From Acidobacteriota bacterium (GTDB lineage Bacteria > Acidobacteriota > Terriglobia > Terriglobales > SCQP01): DNA of 64,000 nucleotides. The position numbers were made by a program, and so were the translations under genes. The notes beneath the pieces are model-generated. The model was given only the letters and a program-made list of their open reading frames with translations, had not been told where the DNA came from and did no database searches. The stretch covers positions 1 to 64,000 of the forward strand of contig JAJYIU010000018.1 in assembly GCA_021789895.1 (NCBI GenBank), given 5' to 3'. This document shows positions 25,988 through 33,114 of this stretch, piece after piece (position 1 is the stretch's first letter; each line of letters begins with the position of its first letter).

Positions 25988-26866
25988 ATGAAAGCAGGCC
26001 GTTATGCGATTGGCTTGGAAGCAGAGCCCTTCATCTTACAAGATTCCAAGATCATTCCCTGGGCGCGGCTCGTCGCGACAGATTTACCGGCGGAATTGCG
26101 CCAGCTGTTGTGCGACGCGATCAGAACCAAGGATCATGAGCCTTTCTGCACCGCCTTACCTTTACTGGCCGCTGCCGTACCGGATTTATGCCTGCCAGCA
26201 GGCATTCCTTTGCCGCGCCGTTTGCCATCTCCGGTCAGCCCTCGAAATTTTCTCTGTGTGGGGCTGAACTATAGCGATCATGCGGCGGAATCCTCGGCTT
26301 CTTTGCCCTCTGAACCCTTGCTGTTCGCCAAAACCAGCAATGCTTTAACTGGCCATGGCTGCCCGATTCAACTGCCGCCGGGCAGTTCGCAGGTGGACTA
26401 TGAAGCCGAACTGGCCATTGTGATCGGCCGCCAGTGCCATGCCATTTCGACCGGGCATGCGTTCGAATATATCGCCGGTTATTGCTGCGCAAACGACATC
26501 AGCGCGCGAGATTTCCAATTTCGGGATGGGCAATGGTTTAGGGGCAAGAGCGCCGATACGTTTGGACCGCTCGGGCCCTGGATGGTCACTCCAGACGAGG
26601 TGGGCGACGCTCAAGCTTTGGAGATTCAACTGCGGTTGAATGGTAATCTCATGCAGCATTCCAATACGCGCCGGATGATCTTCCCGATACCGCGGCTGAT
26701 CGAACATATTTCACAAATCATCACCCTGCAGCCTGGAGACGTGATACTGACAGGTACCCCCCCCGGCGTGGGGTTTGCGAGAAAGCCGCCGGTTTTTCTG
26801 TGTTCGGGCGACCATGTGGAAGTAGAAATCCAGGCGATCGGCATTCTTTCCAATTCGATCGCTTAA
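25988..26866 (+). CDS. Fumarylacetoacetate hydrolase (FAH) family protein
   Basis: A 292-residue protein with the FAH C-terminal fold: NFLCVGLNYSDHAAES, metal ligands in DYEAELAIVIG (two Glu) and NDISARDFQFRDGQW, then GPWMVTPDE and TGTPPGVGF. Family members cleave C-C bonds in beta-diketo acids, decarboxylate oxaloacetate, or act in aromatic and sugar-acid pathways. Similar proteins are often found in L-fucose, L-rhamnose or hydroxy-acid breakdown. In this cluster it could take a diketo or keto-hydroxy acid formed by the dehydrogenases. It lies 65 bp after the kinase gene and 29 bp before ridA. Confidence 0.9.
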   Translation: MKAGRYAIGLEAEPFILQDSKIIPWARLVATDLPAELRQLLCDAIRTKDHEPFCTALPLLAAAVPDLCLPAGIPLPRRLPSPVSPRNFLCVGLNYSDHAAESSASLPSEPLLFAKTSNALTGHGCPIQLPPGSSQVDYEAELAIVIGRQCHAISTGHAFEYIAGYCCANDISARDFQFRDGQWFRGKSADTFGPLGPWMVTPDEVGDAQALEIQLRLNGNLMQHSNTRRMIFPIPRLIEHISQIITLQPGDVILTGTPPGVGFARKPPVFLCSGDHVEVEIQAIGILSNSIA

Positions 26867-26895
26867 TGGCGAACAATGACTGAGGAGAGTCAATC

Positions 26896-27288
26896 ATGAC
26901 CAAGCGGGAAATCCGCCATCCGGATAAGATCGCATCGACCGGCGCGTACTCGGCGGGCGTGGAAGTGGATGGCTGGCTATTTGTCAGCGGGCAGGGGCCG
27001 ATCGATATGCAAACCGGCAAAGTCGTGCCTGGCACGATCGAGCAAGAGGTGCGGCTGACCCTATCCCATGTGGGGAAAATACTGGCCGCGGCTGGATCTG
27101 GCTTTGAAGATGTGGTCAAGTGCACTTGCCACTTGAACGACATTGCCGATTTCGACCGCTTCAATGCGACCTATGCGGAATTTTTCACTGGCGTACGTCC
27201 AGCGCGTACCACCGTGCAGTCGAAGCTGGGAGGCGGAATGAAGGTGGAAATTGATGCTATCGCGCGGGTGCCGGAAGGGCGCCGCTAA
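26896..27288 (+). CDS. RidA-family enamine/imine deaminase
   Basis: RidA proteins hydrolyse reactive enamines and imines released by PLP enzymes such as serine/threonine dehydratases. The 130-residue protein has the usual length. The key Arg is in RPARTTV, with GAYSAGV, FVSGQGPID and the C-terminal KVEIDAIARV conserved. GAGGAG lies upstream of the ATG. It is the last gene of the rightward arm and fits with the D-serine-dehydratase/D-threonine-aldolase-like gene on the other arm. A second RidA gene (54464-54856) sits in the housekeeping region. Confidence 0.93.
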   Translation: MTKREIRHPDKIASTGAYSAGVEVDGWLFVSGQGPIDMQTGKVVPGTIEQEVRLTLSHVGKILAAAGSGFEDVVKCTCHLNDIADFDRFNATYAEFFTGVRPARTTVQSKLGGGMKVEIDAIARVPEGRR

Positions 27289-27643
27289 GCAGCGCCACCG
27301 CATTCGACGCAATCAAGCGCAACACCCAAAAGACTCGCACCATCACCCGGTAGCGCCTTCTCTGCCCGTCGTGCAAGCGGTTGAACGCCTATTAGCATGC
27401 GGCCAGTTGCTTCCCCACGCGCAGGGAAGCTTGTGCTACATGACGAGCATGCCGCCGTCACATTTCAGCGGGCTGCGCGTACAACTGCCGCCGCGATTCC
27501 ACCAAGAAAAAGCGATCTCCAAAACCTGCATGAACACTGGATTTTAGACGAATCCGGCGTTCGGTTTTGGAGCACCCCTTCGCTTTTTGCAAGCAAAATC
27601 GATGAATAATGCGGGCTAAGCCATTTTTAACAGCCTCACGCCA
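27289..27643. other. Non-coding stretch at the right edge of the island
   Basis: I see no gene here that I can support. Short frames (for example 27397-27609) resemble nothing I recognise and run into the 56-bp repeat copy. The DNA may be the relic of a mobile element. Right of 27618 the sequence leads into the 3' end of the XRE gene. Confidence 0.5.
27563..27618 (+). repeat. Right copy of the 56-bp direct repeat flanking the catabolic island
   Basis: Identical to 152-207 except for one base, in the same orientation, 27.4 kb away. It marks the end of the island just after the ridA gene and before the XRE regulator. A recombination between the two copies would excise the whole catabolic cluster as a circle. 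Confidence 0.75.
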
Positions 27644-28045
27644 CTAATTGCGCATCAACCGTTCTGTCAAACGCATTATGGTTTCTTTATCTTCCTTGCG
27701 CAGCTTTTCGTACCTTTCCAAAAGGCCTAACCCCTCCTGGCTAATGGATTTGGCCTTCGAAACCGACGTTTGTGGGATTTTTCCCCCAAACAGTTCATCG
27801 AAATATTCTGGCTCGTGCGTGCGCATTATCACGGCGATCAGTTGGCGCCGGGGACAACCCAGGACATCGGCCAAACGCAATGTCAACATCGGTGAAGGCG
27901 TGCGTTTGCCGCCTTCGATCAAACCGATATATCCGGGAGTGCGAATCCCCACCTGTTCTGCGACTTCGGTTTGAGTAAGACCGCGCTGTTCGCGCAGGTG
28001 CGCGATCAGCCGGCCAAACGTTAGGCCAGAATTGAAGTTGATCAT
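27644..28045 (-). CDS. XRE-family helix-turn-helix regulator
   Basis: A 133-residue protein. Residues about 9-63 form a HTH_3 domain (LIAHLREQRGLTQTEVAEQV, then IGLIEGGKRTPS and LADVLGC). The C-terminal half is charged and helical with no recognised domain. GGGGAAG lies eight bases before the ATG. It stands alone just outside the right 56-bp repeat and may be a remnant regulator of a mobile element or of the toxin-antitoxin-rich region that follows. No partner gene is adjacent. Confidence 0.85.
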   Translation of the reverse strand: MINFNSGLTFGRLIAHLREQRGLTQTEVAEQVGIRTPGYIGLIEGGKRTPSPMLTLRLADVLGCPRRQLIAVIMRTHEPEYFDELFGGKIPQTSVSKAKSISQEGLGLLERYEKLRKEDKETIMRLTERLMRN

Positions 28046-28318
28046 AAAAGCATCTTCCCCGTTCCAAACAATTAACGACGGTGTAGCCCGTGCAGCGCGA
28101 TGCGAGCTCAGCCTGCCATCGTCAGGGGCAGCGGACTTGTTCCGCGGATCCAGCGGCGGCTCAATGTCCGGCGGTTACTGGAAGAGACAAAACCGCAGCT
28201 CAAGACCGTAGCTCTTTTTCCACACAATTTCCTCACAATTACGTCTTAATTAGGGCCAAAACCGGGTACCAGGAGAACCGTAAGTGCATGATACGCAAGG
28301 ACCGGCCATGGTTGTACA
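28046..28318. other. Intergenic DNA without a recognisable gene
   Basis: This lies between the XRE gene start and the tRNA fragment. Only short random frames occur. It should contain the XRE promoter, but I found no convincing -35/-10 pair. Confidence 0.4.
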
Positions 28319-28361
28319 GGGTTTATGAGACCGTCGCTCTAACCACCTGAGCTACGCCGCC
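28319..28361 (-). pseudogene. 5' half of a tRNA-Met(CAU) gene, truncated after the anticodon loop
   Basis: Read on the minus strand, the sequence starts with acceptor GGCGGCG, then TA, D-stem GCTC, D-loop AGGTGGTTA, GAGC and anticodon stem-loop ACGGT-CTCATAA-ACC. These 43 nt match the 5' half of bacterial tRNA-Met. After 28319 the expected 3' stem end, variable loop and T-arm are absent, and no CGCCGCC acceptor partner is nearby. It is therefore a broken tRNA gene, which often marks a past integration or rearrangement. Confidence 0.8.
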
Positions 28362-28454
28362 GTGATCTTTTCATTTTAGCCGAAGCCGGCGCCGGCGGTG
28401 ATCTCCCCCCGTCCGCCGCAACCGCATCCCGAAAGCCCCGGGATGCAGGGTTAA

Positions 28455-28781
28455 GATGCTGGGCGAAGCGATAAGCGTCGCTGGGCTTCGTTGTTTTGTC
28501 ATGCTTTAAGCAAAACCTGCGGTTTTGCTATTGGCTCGGCAATCCTCATGTACGTCCATGTACACCAGGTCGCCTCGCGGCATTGCTAAAAGCAATTTCT
28601 GCGAAATTGCTATTGCGCCTCGCTCTGCTCGCGACTTCTCCTTTCGCAAAACCTTCGGTTTTGCTTGGCTTCGCCTTGGCGTTACTGAATCGCGGAGGGT
28701 CGGGACCTGACAGCAAACCCCGACCTTCCCACTCGACCTCGGCATATCTAACTCCCATCGGTGGACTCGTGGGCCGCCGCT
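28455..28781 (+). repeat. Hairpin-rich interspersed repeat, copy A
   Basis: This 327-bp block is almost the reverse complement of copy B (37692-37955). It is built of small hairpins: AGCAATTTC-GCA-GAAATTGCT-type, GCAAAACC-GCA-GGTTTTGC-type, TGTAC-ATGGAC-GTACA, and a distal hairpin CCCA-loop-TGGG containing GGTGGACT. Copy A has two extra GCAAAACC/GGTTTTGC hairpin modules missing from B. Protein-like frames across it are shared with B, but indels break them, so the element is not a gene. Confidence 0.85.
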
Positions 28782-28924
28782 GATGGATTTACGGAAGGCA
28801 TTCCACCCGCAGGCTAACTATATTTTCGAAATGCCGGCGGGGGTTGGCGAGGCGTGTGAGGCGGGGTTGGAGCGCGGTCGCAGCGATCAATCAATCCAGA
28901 TCACCAATGGAAGACGCAGCCGTT
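28782..28924. other. Short gap between repeat copy A and the toxin gene
   Basis: No gene or clear signal is seen; the two short frames here have no recognisable features. Confidence 0.4.
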
Positions 28925-29314
28925 TCAGATGGCTCGATTGTGCGGCAATAGTTTCAATCCCGGGATATCGCGGAAATCCCTGTGATTGAGCGTCCAGAAT
29001 CTGGCTTCGTGTGTAATCGCGCAAGCGGCGATGGCGAGATCCATTTCCCGGCCGCGCGCCCGCCGTAAGCCATGATAGAGTTCTGCGCTGAGTTGGGCCT
29101 CTTCGATCCCGAAAAGCACCGCCCGGCTGGCGGGTAACAGTTCTTCCTGCAGGGTCAATTCCCGTTCCCGCCGGGGACCGCGCCACCATTCATACAGCAC
29201 CAGCGACGCGATCGTGAGTGGCTCGCCTCGTGCGATATGCGCGCGCAATTCCGGCAGCCGGCGCAAATCGGCGGTGAAGCAGGCGATCAGCACCGAGGTA
29301 TCCAACATAATCAT
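28925..29314 (-). CDS. PIN-domain ribonuclease toxin (VapC-like)
   Basis: VapC toxins are Mg-dependent RNases that cut tRNA or rRNA and are held inactive by their antitoxin. The 129-residue protein has the PIN acidic residues: Asp5 (MLDTSVL), Glu42 (YEWW), Asp92 (EMDLAIAA) and Asp103 (NHRDF). Length is typical. Its start overlaps the antitoxin stop by 4 bp (ATGA), as in most vapBC operons, which supports coupled translation. It sits in the rearranged region between the tRNA fragment and the sugar-nucleotide genes. Confidence 0.92.
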   Translation of the reverse strand: MIMLDTSVLIACFTADLRRLPELRAHIARGEPLTIASLVLYEWWRGPRRERELTLQEELLPASRAVLFGIEEAQLSAELYHGLRRARGREMDLAIAACAITHEARFWTLNHRDFRDIPGLKLLPHNRAI

Positions 29315-29604
29315 GTTTGGGGGTACGTCCGATGCCGGCGGCCACCGGCGCGGCGGGCGCGCTGGATTTCTTTTAATTCCCGCTCCGCTTCCGCCCGGCT
29401 GCGGGTGGGGCCGTGGGCCAGATAGCGGTCAATTAGCGCCAACATCCGTTGTTGTTCTCCCGGCTCCAGCTTGTCTGTCCGTATTTCATATTCCCGAATC
29501 GCCGCGCGCACAATCTCGCTTTTCGGCTTGGCCAGCCGGCGGGCGGTGCGGTTTAAACGCCTCGCGCTTTCTTCATCCAGGCTGAAGGTCATCTTGATGG
29601 CCAT
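29311..29604 (-). CDS. Ribbon-helix-helix antitoxin (VapB/CopG-like)
   Basis: A 97-residue protein with an N-terminal ribbon-helix-helix: MTFSLDEESARRLNRTARR, then KSEIVRAAIREY. The basic C-terminal tail (RSRAEAERELKEIQRARR) probably wraps the toxin. As in related modules it should bind the operon's own promoter and neutralise the PIN toxin encoded 4 bp downstream. A decayed copy of this gene lies immediately upstream (29630-29790), indicating an old tandem duplication. Confidence 0.9.
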   Translation of the reverse strand: MAIKMTFSLDEESARRLNRTARRLAKPKSEIVRAAIREYEIRTDKLEPGEQQRMLALIDRYLAHGPTRSRAEAERELKEIQRARRAGGRRHRTYPQT

Positions 29605-29629
29605 ATTATGGCCATACTACCAGAGCGAG

Positions 29630-29790
29630 GAGATGGCGCCAGGGGCGCTGCTCCGCCTCGGCCGGCTTCGAGCGGGACCTTTGCCGGACAGCGGGCCAAT
29701 CGGCGCCAGCATTCGTTGTTGTTCTTCCGGCTCCAGCTTGGCAACAGCTGCTCGGCTGGAGGTTTTCGTACCCTTGCTGGCGGCTGGGTA
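29630..29790 (-). pseudogene. Relic of a second ribbon-helix-helix antitoxin gene
   Basis: On the minus strand, near 29695-29742, a frame reads KLEPEEQQRMLAPIG. It matches KLEPGEQQRMLALID of the intact antitoxin (29427-29474), with about nine differences over 48 nt. It continues as GPARSR against GPTRSR. The N-terminal ribbon-helix-helix part and a proper start are lost. It also underlies the promoter area of the downstream phosphomannomutase gene on the other strand. Confidence 0.65.
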
Positions 29791-29816
29791 AAATAGAGTG
29801 GTCCCTTCCTGCTGCC

Positions 29817-31202
29817 ATGATTGCCCCCCAGATCTTCAAAAGCTACGACGTCCGCGGCATCATTCCCACCGAGCTCGACACCGCCGGCGCGGGGCTCATC
29901 GCGCGGGCGTTTGCCGACATGGTTTCCGCCCGGCGCCTGGTGCTGGCGCGCGATGTCCGCGCCACCGGCGCGGCGCTCGCCGCCGCCGCCCGCCAGGCCC
30001 TGCTCTCGGCCGGCGTGGACGTGCTCGATATCGGCGTGGTCTCCACCGACACCTTCTACTTCGCCGTCTCCCATCTGGACGCCGATGGCGGCTTCACCAT
30101 CTCCGCCTCGCACAATCCCAAGGAATGGAACGGCTTCAACTTCTGCCGCCGCGGCTCGCAGCCGGTCTCGCTGGCGAGCGGCCTGACCGAGGTGCGCGAC
30201 CGCGCCCTGGCGCTGGAAAAGCTGCACCCCGCGCCCGCCGCCCGGCCCGGCGAATATTCCCAGCCCGACGTCCGCGCCGCCTACGCCGATTACGTGCTCG
30301 GGTTTGTGGATAAATCCAAAATCCCCCCGCTCAAGCTGGTCGCGCATGGCAACTGCGGCATGCAAGTGGAAATGCTGCGTCGCATCCGCGACGCCGGCCG
30401 CCTGCCGCTCGCGCTGCACGCCATCTACGACCGCCCCGACGGCAATTTCCCCGTCCCCGGCGGCATCCCCAATCCCCTTCTTCCCGCCAACCGCGGCGAG
30501 CTGATCGAAACCGTCCGCCGCGAACACGCCGACCTCGGCGTCGCCTGGGATGCCGACGGCGACCGCTGTTTTTTCGTGGACGAGACCGGCTACTTCGTCT
30601 CCGGCTACTTCGCCACCGCCATCCTGGCGCAGTCGGTGCTGCTGCACACCCCCGGCGCCGCCGTCGTCATTGATCCGCGCAGCGTCTGGGCCACCGAGGA
30701 AACCATCGCCCGCCTCGGCGGCCGCACCGTCATCAGCCGCGCCGGCATGACCATCATCCCCGACGCCATGCGCTCCAGCGGCGCCGAGTTCGCCGGCGAA
30801 ATGTCGGCCCACTTTTACTTCCGCCGCAACCACTATCGCGATAACGGCATGATCCCGCTGCTGCTGCTGCTCGAGCTGCTGGGCCTCAAGCAATGCCGCC
30901 TCTCCGACCTAGTCCGGCCGCTGCGCGAGCGGTATTTTCCCTCCGGCGAGCGCAACTTCACCCACGCCGATCCGCCCGCCGTGATCCAGGCGGCCGCGGG
31001 CCGCTTTGCCGACGGCGCCGCCGACTGGACCGACGGGCTCTCGGTCGCCTATCCCGAATGGCGCTTCAATCTGCGCCCGTCCAATACCGAGCCCCTGCTG
31101 CGGCTCAATGTCGAGGCGCGCAGCGCCGCCGCGCTCGCCGCCGGCGAGCACCGCGTCGAAGCCTTCCTGCAGGAAGCCGGCGCCCTGCCCGCCGCCCATT
31201 GA
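29817..31202 (+). CDS. Phosphomannomutase/phosphoglucomutase
   Basis: This converts mannose-6-P or glucose-6-P to the 1-phosphate for GDP-mannose or UDP-glucose synthesis. The 461-residue protein shows four alpha-D-phosphohexomutase domains. They hold the phosphoserine loop SASHNP (Ser98), the Mg-binding DADGDR (Asp225/227/229), the sugar-binding GEMSAHFYFR and the phosphate-binding RPSNTEPLLRL. GEMSAHFYF is typical of the bifunctional PMM/PGM group. A possible -10 box (TAAAAT, 29789-29794) lies upstream. The gene is followed by UDP-glucose dehydrogenase, so the pair probably serves polysaccharide or LPS precursor supply. Confidence 0.94.
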   Translation: MIAPQIFKSYDVRGIIPTELDTAGAGLIARAFADMVSARRLVLARDVRATGAALAAAARQALLSAGVDVLDIGVVSTDTFYFAVSHLDADGGFTISASHNPKEWNGFNFCRRGSQPVSLASGLTEVRDRALALEKLHPAPAARPGEYSQPDVRAAYADYVLGFVDKSKIPPLKLVAHGNCGMQVEMLRRIRDAGRLPLALHAIYDRPDGNFPVPGGIPNPLLPANRGELIETVRREHADLGVAWDADGDRCFFVDETGYFVSGYFATAILAQSVLLHTPGAAVVIDPRSVWATEETIARLGGRTVISRAGMTIIPDAMRSSGAEFAGEMSAHFYFRRNHYRDNGMIPLLLLLELLGLKQCRLSDLVRPLRERYFPSGERNFTHADPPAVIQAAAGRFADGAADWTDGLSVAYPEWRFNLRPSNTEPLLRLNVEARSAAALAAGEHRVEAFLQEAGALPAAH

Positions 31203-31321
31203 GCCGGCCGGCCGCAGCCCGGCTCGCCCGGCCATGCCCGCCTGTCTGCGCTCCGCCGTCCTGCCCGGAGTCTGGCATTGCTTTTGCTAGACTGGTACTC
31301 GGGTAGAGGCACGAGTTCGCA

Positions 31322-32716
31322 ATGAAACTATGCATCATCGGAGCCGGCTACGTCGGCTTGACCACCGGCGCTTGCCTGGCCGAAATCGGGCATCCGGTCA
31401 TCGTCACCGACTGCGATCAGGCGAAAATCGCCGCCCTCCAGCGCGGTGAAATCCCGATTTATGAGGAATTTCTCGACGCCGTCGTGGCCCGCAACCAGTC
31501 TGCCGGCCGGCTGCAGTTCACCACCGACGCCCCCGCCGCCATCGAAGCCGCCGACGCCATCTTCGTCTGCGTCGGCACCCCGCCCGATCATGACGGCAAA
31601 GCCAACCTCGCCGCGGTCGAGCGCGTTACCCGCCAGATTGCCGAGTGCGCCACCGGCGACAAGCTGATCATCGGCAAAAGCACGGTGCCGGTGCGCACCG
31701 CCGATCACATTCGCCGCACCCTCGCCACCTATACCCGTTCCGGCGCCCGTTTTCAGGTCGCCTCCAATCCCGAATTCCTGCGCGAAGGCACCGGCATCTT
31801 CGATTTCTTCCATCCCGACCGCATCGTGGTCGGCTGCGATGGCGAGCCCGCCGCCGCCGGTCTGCGCGAAATCTATCGTCCCGTGGTCGAGGGCGCCTTC
31901 CACTGCCCTTGCCACGACCGCCCCGCGAATCAATGCGGCTGGCGCCCCCCGGTCTGGCTGGAAACCTCCACCACCAGCGCCGAGCTCATCAAGCACGCCG
32001 CCAATTCCTTCCTCTCGCTGAAAATTTCCTACGCCAACGCCATCGCCGATATCTGCGAGCTCGCCGGCGCCGATGCCCTGGCGGTGCTGCGCGGCATCGG
32101 CCTCGACCATCGCATCGGCGAAGCCTTCCTCCGCCCCGGCCTCGGCTTTGGCGGCTTCTGCTTCCCCAAAGACCTGAGCGCCTTCCTCGAAATCGCCGCC
32201 GAGCTGGGCTATGACTTCCGCCTGCTGCGCGAAGTCCAGGCCATCAATGCCGAGCGCGTCGAAATCTTTCTGCGCAAGCTGCGCGAATCGCTCTGGGTGC
32301 TGGAAGACAAAACCCTGGGCGTGCTCGGGCTCGCCTTCAAGCCCGGCACCGACGATATACGGCTCTCGCCGGCAATGGCGGTGGTGCAAGCCCTGCTGGC
32401 CCGTAAGATGCGCCTGCGGGTCTTCGATCCGCGCGCCATGGAGCGCGCCCGCCGCGAGTTGCCCGCCGAGGTGATCTTCTGCGATTCCCCCGAAGCCGTA
32501 GCCGAGCAGGCCGAAGCGGTGCTGATCCTGACCGAGTGGCCCGAGTTCCGCGCCGCCGTCTGGCCGCGCATGAAGGCGCGCATGCTGCGCCCGCTGGTCC
32601 TGGACGGGCGTAACCTGTTTCGCCCCGATGAACTCGCCCGCCTGGGCTTCGAATACGTCGGCCTGGGCGCCGGCGCCGCCGCCCCCGCCCCTCTCCCCGC
32701 CGCCGCCGCCCGCTGA
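31322..32716 (+). CDS. UDP-glucose 6-dehydrogenase
   Basis: This oxidises UDP-glucose twice to UDP-glucuronate with NAD+. The 464-residue protein has the N-terminal Rossmann motif GAGYVGLTTG (7-16), VGTPP, SNPEFLREG, Lys224 in ELIKHAANSF, catalytic Cys280 in GFGGFCFPKDL and a C-terminal NAD-fold domain with LGLAFKPGTDDIR. An unusual insertion near residues 193-211 contains HCPCHDRP and another Cys, absent from ordinary UGDs. It probably forms a two-gene unit with the upstream phosphomannomutase gene (119 bp apart). Confidence 0.93.
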   Translation: MKLCIIGAGYVGLTTGACLAEIGHPVIVTDCDQAKIAALQRGEIPIYEEFLDAVVARNQSAGRLQFTTDAPAAIEAADAIFVCVGTPPDHDGKANLAAVERVTRQIAECATGDKLIIGKSTVPVRTADHIRRTLATYTRSGARFQVASNPEFLREGTGIFDFFHPDRIVVGCDGEPAAAGLREIYRPVVEGAFHCPCHDRPANQCGWRPPVWLETSTTSAELIKHAANSFLSLKISYANAIADICELAGADALAVLRGIGLDHRIGEAFLRPGLGFGGFCFPKDLSAFLEIAAELGYDFRLLREVQAINAERVEIFLRKLRESLWVLEDKTLGVLGLAFKPGTDDIRLSPAMAVVQALLARKMRLRVFDPRAMERARRELPAEVIFCDSPEAVAEQAEAVLILTEWPEFRAAVWPRMKARMLRPLVLDGRNLFRPDELARLGFEYVGLGAGAAAPAPLPAAAAR

Positions 32717-32735
32717 ACCATCCTCGCTTCCCGGC

Positions 32736-33114
32736 TCACCATTTCAGTCTTGGATCGAATGGATACGCGATGGCCTGCGTCATTTGCAATTCCTTCGCCT
32801 GCGGGTGTAAAGGATTGAGCAGTATATTCACCGTATCCGGAACGATTGCGCTCGGCACTGGAAGCAGCGCGCTCTTGTTTTGCCGCAACCCGTCTGTTCC
32901 CAGATCGCGGGTCACTTCGGGATGTATCCGCCAAGCCTCGGGTCATTCCTGGGCCGTGACCATGGGAACGGAGATATCCGGTCCTTCAATTTTTAGTAAT
33001 GTGAAATCCGGCGGTATATCGTTCGCACTGGTGTGTACGCAAACTTCAAGCAGCGCCGCCGCCGGGGTTTTCGCCAGGTAAAAAAACGCGGGCAATTGTG
33101 AATTTTTAGCTTCT
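32736..33114 (-). pseudogene. RES-domain toxin-like gene, 5'-truncated and with an in-frame stop
   Basis: On the minus strand one frame reads FYLAKTPAAALLEVCVHTS, then DIPPDFTLLKIEGP, then an internal TGA (32943-32945), then WRIHPEVTRDLGTDGLR, VPSAIVPDTVNILLNPLHP and a stop at 32736. This is the C-terminal two thirds of a RES domain, which degrades NAD+ in Xre-RES toxin systems. The internal TGA replaces the codon expected for Trp. The N-terminal half is missing, and no antitoxin gene is adjacent. It abuts the stop of the aldo-keto reductase gene. Confidence 0.75.

Noticed and set aside
27397-27609. Short frame ending in the right 56-bp repeat
   Set aside because: There is no similarity to a family I know, the left repeat copy is not preceded by the same coding text, and no ribosome-binding site is evident.
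28319-28361. A functional tRNA-Met gene
   Set aside because: The anticodon-stem 3' side is changed and the T-arm and acceptor 3' strand are absent, so it cannot fold as a tRNA.
28506-28745. Protein-like frame shared with 37677-38018 (contains GKVGVSCQVPTLRDSV-like text)
   Set aside because: Both are translations of the hairpin-rich repeat. Indels between copies break the frame, and the similarity is at DNA level, so it is not a gene.
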